Part shown: one piece after another, positions 22,406 through 35,148 of the stretch
How the letters are laid out: each line of letters starts with the position of its first letter
How positions within the stretch are numbered: the stretch's first letter is position 1
Origin: Acanthochromis polyacanthus
Lineage: Eukaryota > Chordata > Actinopteri > Pomacentridae
DNA length: 64,000 nucleotides
Assembly: GCF_021347895.1 (NCBI RefSeq)
Contig: NC_067129.1
Span: 33,083,690 to 33,147,689 of the forward strand
Direction: 5' to 3'
The notes under the pieces: model-generated
What the model was told of the DNA's origin: nothing
Database searches by the model: none
What the model saw: only the letters and a program-made list of their open reading frames with translations
Program-made: the position numbers and the translations under genes

Positions 22406-23034
22406 GATGATGGTAGGAAATCAACAGTAGAACTCACGCCTTTGTTTACTAGTGAAGGTAAGAACATTTCCACATGCACAATGCAAAGAGAACTCAAAGG
22501 ATTGGGACTAAACAGCTGTAGCTCCAAGAAAACCACTGATCAGAGAAGCTAATCAGAAAAAAAGGCTTCAGTTTGCTAGGTAGCATAAAGATTGGACTCT
22601 GGAGCAATGGAAGAAGGTCATGTGGTCTGATGAGTCCAAATTTACCCTGTTCCAGTGTGATGGGGGCACCAGGGTAAGAAGTTAAAGAAGTGATGCCTTC
22701 ATCATGGCTAGTGTCTACCGGCCTGTGGGGGTTAGGGTTATGATCTGGGGTTGGTCAGGTTCAGCAACGTTATGTTCCCAAAGAATGAGGTCAGCTGATA
22801 CCTGAATACACTGAATGACCAGGTCTTTACAATCAGCTCCACAAGTCTGGAGAAGACGTGTGTGGTGGTCTGACTCTTCCATCATCAATATAAGATCTTG
22901 GCAGAAAATGATTTCAATTCTGGATAGAAATAAATGCTGTGACTTTGCAGAAGCTTATCGAAATGATGCCACAGAGAATGTGTGTCGTTCTCACAGCTAT
23001 CCAATGAAATGTTTTTTTGGATGGGCAGTGTATA

Positions 23035-24084
23035 ATATGAACATAAAAAATAATTAAAAGAAAGACAGACAGAGAAATATGGAATGTGTAGGAGAGAAAA
23101 AGAAAAGAAAAAAGCAAAACAAACCTTATTAAAAATTCAAACCTCAAAGGGAATGAATAATATATGAACCAATCAAGATGACAGTAAAGACACCGTCAGA
23201 AGTGGATAAAAGAAGCAAAATACGCCAGAAAATGGGTGCATGAAAACAAAATGTGACAGCAAAAAGAAAAAAAAAAGTAAGTGGGCTGAAGTAGTCAGCA
23301 AAGAAACAGGAGATTCAGTTTTTTAAGGTAGTTGGAATTAAACAGGTTGCTTCATTATCTGTCAGTGATGGAAATGATTCATTAATGTGTTTGTAGGAAG
23401 TGAATTCTAAAATAATGAGCTTTTCCCTGCATTTTTCGGCACACATTTTCTCTTCGCCGCGTCTCAAACTTGAACAGTTCGACTCCTCCGCCGTCACGTC
23501 TGACATGTGCTTCAGTGTGACCTTCGCCTCGGTGGAAACGCCGTCCCGTCTCAGGTGGAGCAAGAGAAAGTGGCCTAATGGCCCGTGGCTGCCGGAGCAG
23601 CTGTCCAGAACTGCTTTTGTGAGTTGGAGAGAAATGACACCGAGCTGCTTGCAGCCGTGGTGTGAAGAGGGAGACACTTCAGGGAACAATCCGGCCTCTC
23701 CCGGTGCCTCTTTATCGGGGTGCTGGTGGCCTCATCAGGCGGCCCGATGATCCGAGAGGCTCCGGGGCTCACAACTGTTACACAGTCTGGGCTTTAATTC
23801 TGTACTTTTAGTCATTATTCCTTTCAGAAATGATGAAACTCCACTTAAAAAGTCAAAAGTTAAGATCTGAGGGTATAGCAAAGGTGCATTCAAATATAAC
23901 AGCACACCACAAACCAGTATGTCAAATGCAGCATGCCACAAAAAAACACGTTTTTTATTCATTTATTCTTAATTAAATATAGGACAGTCTCATTGCTCAA
24001 AGTTTGCTAGTTTATTGATATAAAACACTGCTGCAAATATACAGCGTAAATTTCTTATTGTTATAATAATTTAATAATAAGAAC
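23035..24084. other. Single-copy sequence; GC-richer block 23400-23790
   Basis: The block 23400-23790 is repeat-free with frames of 116 (plus) and 124 (minus) codons overlapping each other; neither shows a domain or splice context. It may be conserved non-coding DNA; not assignable from sequence alone. Confidence 0.4.
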
Positions 24085-24086
24085 AC

Positions 24087-24310
24087 CAGGGTGTCTCTAA
24101 AGTCTGGACACACGCAAAAATACACATTTTCAAGAAATGAAACAATTTTTAACTACATTTTATTCAATATGTTATCTTTTTAATATATTGAATTTAATGT
24201 ATATTTGATAATTAATAATCATATTTTATCTGTCTCGGCAAAAAATATATATAGTTAATGAGATTTATGTGTCCAGATGTTTCTAAAATCTGATAGATAG
24301 ACACACCCTG
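24087..24310. mobile_element. Short DNA-transposon-like element with inverted ends
   Basis: Left end 'cagggtgtctctaaagtctg' and right end, reversed, 'cagggtgtgtctatctatca...' share inverted similarity continuing to 'tctggacaca'. 224 bp, AT-rich interior, no coding. The GATA motif in its right end adjoins the long (CTAT)n run and may have seeded it. Confidence 0.7.
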
Positions 24311-24320
24311 TGTGTGTGTG

Positions 24321-24439
<119 letters not shown>

Positions 24440-25405
24440 TGTCTGATATGATTTTAGATTTTTCTCCTAAAATTCTCATATAGGTGAGGAAGGAAGAGAA
24501 CAATTAGCAACAGAAGCCATACTAGCGATTTAAAGGAGATAATTCCCAACTTTGTCTCCATTTTTTCTCAACTGAGCTACTTGAGAGCTGGAGAAAAGCT
24601 TTATTTTATACCTCTCCGGAGCGTCTTATTGACTTTGCTTAAACAGTGTTGTTGTGTTTCCAGTTACTTTGACGTTTTAGAAAAAAATGGATGAAAATCG
24701 CCCAGTTAAAGGCAATCTCTGGGAACAGCTATTTCGAGTTCAGCAATCATAAATGTGACTTCATTATGGTACAGAAGGTCCGGTGATGAATTAGACTGAA
24801 TGTGAAGTCTGACAGAACGTAGAGAACAGATTGTCTTTCTGCAGGAACCTGTTCCTGACAGAAGCTGGGTTATAGTTCAGTCATGAGTCTCTCGTCAACG
24901 CCCCCGCAAAGGAAAGAGAAAAGGCCGAGGCTGTCATTACTGATGGTCCTTTTCACTCTCATCAGAAACAGACAGGTGTGACATGAGCAGAGGTATTGTA
25001 AGTAGTAGAGCTAGACCCTGTGATTGTTTCCCTGTCAGCTGTTCTGCTGTCAGCTCAGCCTTGACGACTGCACCAGAGTTCCTTTAGAACTCATAGAAGA
25101 GACCAGCTGTCTTTTTGTATTGTCACAAGAGAAACTTTTGCAGGATCTACTCGATGTTTTTCAGCTGTGGGTCACGCTGGTTCTAGTGCAGAGTTAGTGT
25201 TCGTCTGGAGCTTTTCCTATTATTATACATTTTCATTTTCAACCCTTCTGACCAATAATTTCTGTTCTTGGATGAGGTCAGGTTTTACTAAGCAACCATC
25301 CAAACATTCCTGCCTTTTTGTAGTATTTCTATTTATTTTATTTTATTTAAGTAATTAAAAAACAACAAAAACAAACAGGCAAAAACAAATCTGTAATATT
25401 TGGAC
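24440..25405. other. Intergenic sequence, nothing recognised
   Basis: No gene, RNA or classified repeat recognised. Confidence 0.5.
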
Positions 25406-25406
25406 A

Positions 25407-25936
25407 CACTGTAAAAACAGGACAATAACCATTTTATAAAAAACAACTATGAATTTTCTGTAATTAAGCACATTTCCAAGCCTTAATTTGAAAGTTTTAG
25501 TGTTTAAAAATGGATACTTACATGAGCAAAAATAATGAAATTAAATGTATATTTAAAAAAATATATGTTGGAATAAATTATATATATGATCATGAAGACT
25601 GTTTTTGCACATAATTTGCTTACAGATATGATACACTGATAAAAAGAACATGTATTTAACATTTTTCTTGTGAAAACAAAAGCAGTAATTTTATAGGATA
25701 TTTCTACAACATTTTTATGTACATTTACAGAACCAGCCCTTTCTTTTTCTGGGTTTTGTCACTAAATGTATCTAATTTATTTGAAAATATATCGATACTA
25801 TTAAACTTGAATTTAACAATTGTATTTATTTTTTTGAAATTTTATTACATTTAAGAATTAAAAACATTCTCTGGCAATAATGTTATGTTTTAATGTAGAA
25901 TAAAAGATGATTACACGTGCAAAAATATTGAAATTC

Positions 25937-26006
<70 letters not shown>

Positions 26007-26504
26007 CATAAAGGATAAAGGGTAATTATGGTGATATGGTGATGAAACTTTTTTCCCCAATGCGTATAGATATTATACACTGGTATTGACATTCATTTAC
26101 TAATTTACTATTTCACTGATGAGAACAGGAATTTTACAGGATATTTCTACAACAATTCTATGTAACTTTACAGAACCAATACTTTTTTCTTGTATTTGTC
26201 ATAAATTGTGTCTAATTTAGACTTGAACTTCACAGTTTTATCTATGAAATAAAAATAAATATTTGTGAAACGTTATTAAATTTGTAAATGAATGTTCACA
26301 CTCTTTTCAAGTAAAAAAAACTATTTTCTTTGGAAAAAAGTACAAATTTGTGGTTATTTTCACTTCCAGTGTAATATCATTTTACATTAGATGTGTAAGC
26401 TTGAAGTCTATTTTGAGAATTTTATTGGTATTGTGTATTTAAAACATACATAAGAAATGGAAAGTGAAAATTACATAAAAATCCATTTTCATTTCTTTAC
26501 AGTG
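25407..26504. mobile_element. AT-rich element with CACTGTAAA inverted ends and internal duplication
   Basis: Left 'cactgtaaaaacaggac' and right, reversed, 'cactgtaaagaaatgaa' form short inverted ends like those of common teleost MITEs. Inside, two related halves follow each other: 'ttttataggatatttctaca' (25690) recurs as 'ttttacaggatatttctaca' (26132), with matching context such as 'acatttacagaacca' and 'actttacagaacca'. No coding capacity. Confidence 0.65.
25940..26002. repeat. (AC)n microsatellite, ~31 units
   Basis: Uninterrupted CA repeat inside the second half of the AT-rich element. Confidence 0.99.
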
Positions 26505-26509
26505 TACAC

Positions 26510-27095
26510 CACAACTTCCACCTTGGATTTTAGGAGCCACTAGTTATTATTTAGCATTTCTATTAGAGCTGCTTGTTCTTCTCTTAAATATAGGATCATC
26601 TTTATGTAGTGAATTCACAAGGCTGAGTTTTTTCCTCATGTTTTTTAATATTTCTCTGGCACCCTGTATGAGGACAGAACTGCTGCTTGGTCCATCCATC
26701 TGTCTGTCTCACACTTTAGTCCAGGCCAAGTTACCATATCAGCCCGACTGCCTCAATGTTTGGTATCTACAGACTGAACCTTAATGTTACTGTTGACCTC
26801 CTACTGTTCCTGTAGCATCACTGTCAAACCAACATATCCACATATAAAGAAAACTAGGAGTGTTCTTTTATTGAAGTTCACAGAAATGTGTGCAGCTTCA
26901 CAGTGTGTGACTGCAGCCTGTTAGAGATGCTTAAATGGAGCATTATTGGAATGCAAGGAATTATTATTTTACTTTCTACTCCCGTTAAATAAATTGCATT
27001 TTTGAGGGGATAAAGATGATGGAAAATTTGCACACATATCTGAAGTGGCACAAAATGTGACATATTCAAGGACTTGCACATGTGTGTGGCAAAAT
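26510..27095. other. Intergenic sequence, nothing recognised
   Basis: No supported feature. Confidence 0.5.
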
Positions 27096-27770
27096 TGCTC
27101 CATAGCGCCCACTACAGTATTTGTGAAAATCTATGAAATCTGGTAGGGATATGCAGCATGTCAGGGTTCACCGAAAAGCTTTTTGGAGCCATACCGTAAA
27201 ACCCAACAGGAAGTCCGCCATCTTGGATTAACTGTGACATTTTAGGTTTTTTTGGGTCATTTTTGGAGGTGAACTTGTGATCGGCAGTAATTTGAGGTCC
27301 AAGCAGAGACTTCAGATTTGGCCAGTATATATCATCAAAATCTTCCCCAAAAGTCTAAAGGCGTTGCCATGGCGCCCCCCTGAACTTTGATGCTTCACCA
27401 TGAAACAGGAAGTGCTGTCTTTTTATTTTTCAACACCATGAAAATGTTTGGGGTTTTTTTAAACAAAGCAGCATCAACAGTCAGACAAGAGGTACGAAGA
27501 GTAACAAAAAAGACGTACAAGATAGAAAGAAAAAGAGTAAATAGGATAAAAAATAAAAATAACAAAAAAAAGGAGTCTGTCCGCATGAATGTCCAATGGG
27601 TTAGGGGTGAAAGTGCTGTCTAACTACCCTCGACATGCTCCAGTCTGTCTCAAGCATTACATTTTACAGAGTCCTACCCTGATCACATCCATATCCTAAT
27701 ATCCATTCACAGTCATAGCACCACCTGCTGGCAACAAGAAGGACATGTTTTACACTTTGATGTACTATTA
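27096..27770. repeat. Unclassified teleost dispersed repeat
   Basis: Contains phrases I know from a repeat found in many percomorph genomes: 'tatgaaatctggtagggata', 'aacaggaagtccgccatctt', 'gccatggcgcccccctgaac', 'accatgaaacaggaagtgct' and near the end 'agcaccacctgctggcaaca'. Recognition is from memory; class unknown. An A-rich insertion (27495-27575) interrupts it. Confidence 0.6.
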
Positions 27771-27803
27771 TTAGCTGGATGCCCATATTCATGTTCATTG
27801 TTC

Positions 27804-28050
27804 TTTCATCCTCTTTATACTGGCTTACAGTTATTTCTGTCTCTTTATATCTACTCCCAGTGTGTTTCATCCTCTTTACATTGGCTCTTGGTGTGTTATG
27901 GCCTTGTCAAACTGGTACCTCGTATGTTTCACTTTCTTTATAGTGGTTCCCACTATATTTCAGCCTCTTTAAACGGACTCCCAGTATGTTTTAGTCACTT
28001 TATATTGGCTCCAACTATATTGCAGCCTCTTTACACTGGCTTCAATATAC
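27804..28050. repeat. 31-bp minisatellite, 8 diverged copies
   Basis: Units of 30-31 bp with consensus like 'tttcatcctctttatactgg' plus 'ctcccagtatg' follow each other from 27804. They differ at several positions each, so the array is old. The plus-strand frame 27798-28193 is largely its translation, not a gene. Confidence 0.88.
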
Positions 28051-29820
28051 TTTATCTTCTTTTAAATACCAATTTTTCTTCTTCTAAGCCTTATCTGTTT
28101 CATTTTTGCCTCGTTATGAAGCACATTGTAACTCTGAAAACTGCTTTATGTTTGCATGTACCGTTGCTACAACCTTCGCTGTATGATCCTTGAAATTGGT
28201 CAGCAAAGTCTCAACACCTTGACATTTCATGTCCCTGACATACACCGCCCCGCCTGGACATGCGTGGATGTGTGAGGACCTGTTAATTAGTTTTGCATTT
28301 GTACCATCAGTTGGGGCGCCACTGTGCCAGATATGATCATTGCGTTCCTTACCTGCAGAAACATGGGAGCCAAACTTAAACCAACTGCAGAAGGTAAAGT
28401 TACATTTCAATTTTCAGGTTTGTCCTTTTGCTCCCGCAAGTTGTTGTAAAAGATGGAAGAAAAAGTAAGTTGAAGCTGTCACACAGTGTTGAGGCTGTTG
28501 GAAAATTGGAACACCACTTGTCTCGGTAAACAGTCGGCTCTCATTGCATTGTATATGCAGACATTTCCGCGGAGAGGACGGATCTTATCGGCCATGATCA
28601 GCCTTGTTTTCCTCATCATCAGAGCACAGCACAGATACATATGTTTGGTGGCAGCCCGGGATTTTCTGGCACTTCTCTGACAGCTTTTCCCAGGTTGGCG
28701 TTGTCCTTGGCAACACACCGCGACACATCTGAGTCCACCTTGTCTGCAGGAGGAAATCTCTGATTTCCTTCTCCACTGATTTCTGCAGCATTCTGCATTC
28801 GAGTCTCTGTCACACTATCAAGATGAGCTCATTTATTAAACACTGTTATTTAAGCATCTTTACAAGCACAATATGTATTTTTAGGAGGTATAATTTGGGT
28901 GTATCACTTTTAAATCTGACTTTGCTTGTGACTATTTTAAGATTACTTATCATGGCTGCTCTCTTTTCCATTTCCCTTTTAGTTTAGACATTTCCCAACG
29001 GTGTATTTTCATTATTATAATCACAAGCAGCCTATCTGAAGACAGCCTTAGTGAGTGTTATGCATAAAAAGGATCCTTGTTCAACATTACTATTGTGGTG
29101 CCGTGTCACTGTTTTATCATCTGAGTCACTACCATAATCATATTCATAATCCATAGCACAGTTACAAGCGCAGATTGCCACCAGGTATTATACTTTTATA
29201 GTAAGAGCGCCGGAGCGGAAACTCTCTGGTCCATTTCAGACCAAAGTCTTTCAGTGTCAATTCAAAGCTGTGTATGAGCTGAAAACGATTCAAAACATCT
29301 TTTTATTATTGAAATAAGGAGACAAACATTCACGTAGTAAACATCCAGTCGTCTTCATCCAGTTTTTTTTCCCGCATATTCTGTGGGGATTTCTGCTACC
29401 TAATTAGATAAAACTAAGGAGTGATGTAAGATATTTATTAATACAGAAGTTTATTTCCAGAGCCCCTCCTCGGCGGTGTCTTTCTCCAGCTTAGCTCTCC
29501 AGAATCCCAAATTGAAGTGGTGGAACGCCGCGAGGTGCTTACAAAGAGAGTTGCATATGTATGCAAAGCCTTTTAAGTGTGAAAGCCAAACACAGTCATG
29601 TTTCAATTTTTAAGGTGCACATTGGTTGTCCAGAGGGCAGTACACTCAATTTTCATATTTTAGCATTAATATCCAACAGGGCATTCTTTACTGTGACTGT
29701 GGATAATGTGGCTCCTGCACTGTCACCCAGACCTATATACATGACATTACTGTTGTTTACTGTGTGCCACAACAATAAAACCACCTAACACTGTGGAGGT
29801 CCATGGATTCCATCCCATAG
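28051..29820. other. Intergenic sequence, nothing recognised
   Basis: Several frames of 60-98 codons between 28110 and 28815 overlap on both strands without recognisable domains. No repeat family identified. Confidence 0.45.
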
Positions 29821-29822
29821 AT

Positions 29823-30500
29823 CAGGGCTGTCAAACTCATTCTAGTTCAGGGGCCACATACAACCCAATTTGATCTCAACTGAGCCAGACCAGTAAAATT
29901 AGAGCATAATAACCAATAAATAACAACTTATTATTTTCCCTTTCTTCTAGTGCAAAACACTACATTCTGAAAATGGCCTGAAATTTCTTCAGAAAAAAGT
30001 GCGATTTCAACAATACTGTGCCTCAATTGTCATTTCCATATTACAACATACAGTTCACAGTTTATCTACAAAGGCACCGAATATTCAGTCACAAAGGTAA
30101 GGTGCTGCAGTATATTGTCCACATCCGGAATGAAGATGGGATTGGAAATGCACACAGGCTAATTCCTTGGTAGGTTTTCTGTGGTGGAAGAGTCTGGGTT
30201 GCCAATGAAATCCCAATGTGAAGGATAATCTCCTTTTTGGTCGGCGTCTGTGCAATACTTTTGTCCCAGAAACAGGAAATGCTCTTTTAAGATGCATTTG
30301 TACGTTGAGTTTTTCTGTACAAAGTCGGTTTTGTAATGTTGAATACAGTCTTTTTCTGGTTGTTGTATTTTACTTTATGATCAAAACAACGTCTCAAGAT
30401 CTAAAAATTATTTCAAATTCACATTCATTTCCACGTCTGTGTAGTAATCCTGAGCTCATGTACAGGAAGGACGTTAAATTATCCCCCTGCCTTGTAAATG
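29823..30500. mobile_element. hAT-like non-autonomous element, interrupted
   Basis: It begins 'cagggctgtcaaactcattc' and continues 'ggggccacatacaacccaat', the start of a common fish hAT family. The interior matches the element at 33850 ('cagtttatctacaaaggcac'; 'actttatgatcaaaacaac' near 30372 and 34970). About 230 bp at 30110-30345 is unlike the other copy, and the right terminus is missing. Confidence 0.75.
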
Positions 30501-31170
30501 TATAAAATTTATACACACAGGACAGTGGAGAAATCTAAAATAGCAGTTGGATCTTGGAGGTCTGGGAGTCGAGACAACACCTTGGGCTGTTTTCGTGCTC
30601 CTTGAGACATTTCTGAGCGATTCTTTTATTGTGTTTGTATGGTCCATTGTCCAGCTGTTGTTGAATACTGTTGCCATGGGAGGTTGTGTTTGGTCTGCAG
30701 TAATGCTGAGATGGATGGTTCGTGTCAAAGTAACATCCACACGAATGCCAGGACGTCAAGGTTTCCCAGCAGAATGTTGCACTGTAACGCGATAATCAAT
30801 GTTGTTCCCTTCACCTGTCTGTGGTTTTACTGTTGTGGCTGATGGATGTGCACAAGACACATAAATTAATCACATGTCGCTAACCTCGTGGAGGAGTGGT
30901 GTTCAGTATCAGCTGTTCAGAATAGAAAAGTGGAGGTCTTTTTGAAGTCTTACAAGTGAATCTGAATGCAGAATGCAAATGTTCTTCTTTTATGGTTGAG
31001 AGAAAAGGTAAAAAAAAAAATATCATTGAAAAGGGTTGAATTCAGTCAGTTATTCACAAAAGATCTTGAGCTGCTCAATTGGTGACAGATTCTGATTTAA
31101 CACACAACCTCGAACAGGGATTGACCTTTTAACTCCCAACCATAAAAATCCCCTTTAAACACAGCCTTAT
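30501..31170. other. Intergenic sequence, nothing recognised
   Basis: Antisense-overlapping frames of 74-88 codons at 30474-30795 and 30547-30795 with no recognised domain. Confidence 0.45.
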
Positions 31171-31172
31171 AC

Positions 31173-31540
31173 ACACCACTGTTCAAAAGTTTGGGGTCAC
31201 TTACAAATGTCCTTATTATTGAAAGAATAGGAATTTTTTCAATGAAGACAACATTAAATTAATCATAAATCCAGTCTAGACATTGTTCATGTCGTAAATG
31301 ACTGTTCTAGCTGGAAACGGCTGATTTTTAATGGAATATCTCCATAGGGGTACAGAGGAACATTTCCAGCAACCATCACTCCTGTGTTCTAATGCTACAT
31401 TGTGTTAGCTAATGGTGTTGAAAGGCTCATTGATGATTAGAAAGCCCTTGTGCAATTGTGTTAGCACATTGATAAAAGTGGGAATTTTCATGGAAAACAT
31501 GGATTTGTCTGGGTGACCCCAAGCTTTTGAACGGTTGTGT
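31173..31540 (+). mobile_element. 370-bp MITE family, copy A (both ends present)
   Basis: Left end 'gttcaaaagtttggggtcac' and right end, reversed, 'gttcaaaagcttggggtcac' form the terminal inverted repeats. Interior landmarks 'ctggaaacggctgattttta', 'ggggtacagaggaacatttc' and 'caaccatcactcctgtgttc' are shared with copies B and C. No coding capacity; probably mobilised by a Tc1/mariner-type transposase, an inference from the family's size and ends. Confidence 0.92.
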
Positions 31541-33849
31541 AAATGACACAGTGCCACAGATAACAAGACATGTCAGTTAGAACCATAGCCAGGCACTTCA
31601 ATGTCCAAAAGATTACCATTTGTCACTTAAGAAATGGTTTCAGAAAGCTCTGGATGTCTACAGGTGTGATCTAGTCCCTCAAAATGTCTTCCAACTTCAC
31701 CAAACGCCTCAGGAAAAGTGGGACAACCTTTGTTTAGGAGCATTAACAGCATCATTAACTCTATGCATCTCAGATGTTTGACTCTTTCCTGACTTGTCAT
31801 TTCTAAAATTGAGCATATTTGATTGTTTCGTGACATCTATTCTCTTGTCGAGTCATCATTTAATGGAACAACAAACTCAGTTTAACAAAATAGATGCAGC
31901 GTCTATGTGTTCGTTCACTGCAGTGTTTTTCATCATATCCTGCAAACACAACTTTTAACATGCTATGAATAAGCAGTTACAGTTCTAGCACACATAATTA
32001 CAGATAGACACAAGCCTCTAAATGCATTAAACCATCATCACAAGACAACTTGCAGGTGCTTCAGGCTGTGATGTGTTTCTCCATAAGCCCCGGCTGCCGT
32101 CAAGTATTATTTCCTGTCTCACTGGCTCTCATGTGTTTGAAAAGCATGATGTACGAGAGCCACTAAGAGCCCTTGAGAAATAATAACACATGTTGGACAG
32201 GTATGCTAATGTCAAGTTGAAAATTAGCAGATGCTGAAGTGGAGGGGAGTAAAAAGTGGTTCTAAAAGTTAACATGCTTCGTTTTAGTGTGGATTTCATC
32301 AGTTGTTTACAGGTTTTGCTGCAGTAAATACTGACAAACACAATAGCATCTGTAGCTTTGGTTGCTAATTTCAGTCGCTTAAGGTTAAAAACAGGCTAAA
32401 GCTCGTGGTAAAGCTCCAAAAATGCGACTTTCCTGCTTCCTAAATACTCACGCCTACTCTTTTTAAGCACATCTGTTAAAAATCTGTATCCTCATATCAG
32501 CAGACTTTAAAGGAAATAGAGTTTACAGCGTCATCTTCGTTAGCTGGTGGATTTTGCTTAATTGTCACGAAGATGACTCAGTTATCTTTAATGACAGCTC
32601 ACAAAGTGGACCTTAAAGTGCGATTGTTTGGTCAAATTACCATTTTTACTGTTAAGACGCCTCAGATCTCCTCCAGAGCAGCAGCAGACCTCACACACAG
32701 CTGTTTTCACAGGCCGGGCAGTCATGACTGAAATTAATTTTGCTTCTTAAAACCAACAGTGACTATTGAATGTGCTAATTCCTTTATGTTGACATAATTT
32801 CTGAGTTTCAGAGTACTGTAGGTATCTTCCACCGCCATCCCATTTCCAAATTAAACAGCCTAGTATGTGCATATGGTCTAGAACAGCTTGATTAAAATAA
32901 ATGGGCTTTATTTTTCGCTTAAGGTGGGAGTACTTGGCCTTTTGGTCACATAATTTTAAGTGTCTAGACATGCGAGCTGCCAAATTCCTGATTAAAATGC
33001 GTCTTTCATGATGCAACGGTGGCCAAATTCGAACACCGTTCCGAACAGTATTAAGACCTCATTCTTTCATTTTAAATGAAATTTGATTCCGGCTCCGATT
33101 AATGTGGACATTAATATGGACATCTTCATATTTTTGTAATTCCACCCTGACAGCCTTGAAATGGCACCAACTAGAGTAAAGATTAGAGTCAGTGACGCTC
33201 CAACCGCTGATGCCTCTACAAGTATTCATATTAATTCCACTTAGCCTTTAAATTCTTCCATTCCTTAAACCCCTGGTGCATCCGGTTGACTGTGGCCTCC
33301 GTCGTCAAAGCTCGCGGCCGCGTTCACACCAGCAAGCTGTTTGGAAACACGTAAGAAGTAGAAAAAAATCGACGAGAAGTGGCTCCCGCGGTTAATTAAC
33401 GGGAATCTTGACGTGTTGGCGCTGTTGCAAACACACAGCCGAGGGGGGAATGAGGTGGAGGTGGAGGGAAGATGGATGGATATTTGCATCTGTCAGTAAT
33501 TAATTTAATGAGACACAGCCAGGTGAGCGATCGGCGCCACTGGCTGCGTCTGTGTCACTTCTAACTGCTAATAAATGCGCGCACATTTGGCACCAAACAT
33601 GCCAAGATACACCTCAACATGTTTGTCAATGTATCCTAGATGAGAACATTCCTGCTAAACCAAGCTCCTGTGCTAATATCATAACTAAATGAACTGTAGC
33701 GTAGCATTACTCAACACTCCCTGTATACCTCCATAAAAGCTCATATTTTAAATGTTCATTCTTCTTTGTGAAGCGTCCCCCTCCCCTACATTGATCCCCA
33801 TGAGTCCCTCTTATCTGATTGCAACCTCTGTTCTGACTTTTGAGTTGCT
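31541..33849. other. Single-copy sequence; candidate conserved block 33130-33600
   Basis: No gene recognised. The 33130-33600 part is repeat-free, has CpG-containing segments ('gctcgcggccgcgttcacac') and homeodomain-like 'taattaatttaatgag', reminiscent of regulatory DNA. Inference only. Confidence 0.4.
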
Positions 33850-35148
33850 CTAAAGCAGCAAACTCGTCCCAGTTCAGGGGCCAAATTCAGCCAAATTTGA
33901 TCTCAAATGAGCGGCACCAGTAAAATCACAGCATAACTCATATGTTACTCCAGATTTTTTCTTTATTTTAGTGCAAACAAGTATATTCTGAAAATGTTCA
34001 CATTTAATGAGCTATCTTTTTACAGAACATTTTGAGCAACCTGACATTTCTTCTGAAAAATAAATTCAATTTCAAAAACATTACTCTTCAGTTTATCATT
34101 TACACATTACAACTTACAGTTTATCTACAAAGGCACAAAACATTTAGTCTCAGGTATCTGAAACTGAACAATGTAGTGATTACTATATGATCAAAACGAC
34201 AAGTCAGACAAAAAAGATGAAAACAAGACAAAATATTTCAGAAACGACACACAAAACGAGAAAACGATAGAAAATGAGACAAACAACACGAAACAAAAAA
34301 AAGAGACGAAAAATTAGACAAATAAGTTACAAAGTGGCAAAAAGATGGACAAACAACAAAAACGAGACAAAAAAATTACATAAAACGACAAAAACGATAT
34401 GCAAAACAATGAAACACAAAATGACCAAAATAATACAAAAAAAAAAACAAGCGAGACAAAAAGGAAACACAAAACAACAAAAACAAGAAACAAAACGACA
34501 AAAACATGAGACAGATGATGAGTCAGGCAAAAAATAGACAAAGAGCAACAGAAACAAGCCAAAATATTACAAAAATGAAGCACGAAACGACAAAAGCGAG
34601 AAACAAAATGGTAAAAAAAAAAAAAAAATGAGACAAATGACTTGAAACAAAAGAGCCAAAAAATCAGACAGAAAAAGTACAAAGCAACAAAAAAATTACA
34701 AATGACAAAAACGAGACAAAAATTACACAAAACAAAAAGAAAGGATGCACAAAACAATGACTAAAGCGAAATACAAAATTAGAAATATCAAACAAACAAC
34801 ACAAGTGAGACAAAAAGGAAACACAAAATGACAAAAACAAGAAACAAAACAACAAAAACACGAGACAAACGATAGAAGTGAGATGAATAAAGAAAAAAAC
34901 AAGAAATAATCTTACAAAAATGAGACATAAAACGACAAAAGAACAATGAGCAATATCGTATTTTACTTTATGATCAAAACAACTTGTCAAGATCTAGAAA
35001 TTGCTTTAAAGTTATAGCTTTGCAAATTTACAATTTGAAGTTGATGTCTCCTCTGTAATTGTTACTCTTTACAACGTCGTGCTGCGGGCCGGATTGAACC
35101 TTCTGGCGGGCCGGCTTTGGCCTGTGGGCCGCATGTTTGGCACCCCTG
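33850..35148. mobile_element. hAT-like element (1.3 kb) expanded by a T-poor internal array
   Basis: The left end is a degenerate 'gcaaactcgtcccagttcag' then 'ccaaatttgatctcaaatga'. The right end is 'gggccgcatgtttggcaccc' then 'ctg', matching a common fish hAT family whose terminus is CAGGGGTGCCAAAC. 34970-35148 is the 3' part, also seen at 30360-30400. The 8-bp target duplication is not recognisable. Between the two ends lies an ACAAAA-rich array. Confidence 0.75.
34165..34965. repeat. T-poor (ACGACAAAA)-type degenerate array, ~800 bp
   Basis: Variants of 'gacaaaaacgagacaaa' and 'acacaaaacgacaaaaac' recur every 15-25 bp on the plus strand with very few T. The minus-strand frames of 76-147 codons rich in Phe/Leu/Cys (34314-34990) simply translate this bias. 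Confidence 0.9.

Larger units (their letters stand above)
21510..23030 (+). mobile_element. Tc1-like transposon relic with two nested insertions
   Basis: Left terminus 'cactgcctggccaaaaac' follows TA (21508-21509); the right terminus 'atgggcagtg' precedes TA (23031-23032). Plus-strand transposase pieces are recognisable though broken: near 21700-21830 the N-terminal HTH region, near 22490-22690 the middle ('attggactctggagcaatgg' segment, corresponding to RKKRLQFAREHKDW-like sequence of the family), and near 22890-23010 the C-terminus. A piece of ~250 bp of the middle, including catalytic-domain sequence, is missing near 22830-22850. Length without insertions is ~1.0 kb against ~1.6 kb for full elements. 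Not functional. Confidence 0.88.

Noticed and set aside
27798..28193. 131-codon plus-strand frame with repeating Phe/Leu/Tyr pattern
   Set aside because: Largely covered by the 31-bp minisatellite.
34314..34990. Minus-strand frames of 76-147 codons rich in Phe, Leu and Cys resembling membrane proteins
   Set aside because: They translate the complement of the ACAAAA array. Hydrophobicity is a by-product of TTTTGT codons.
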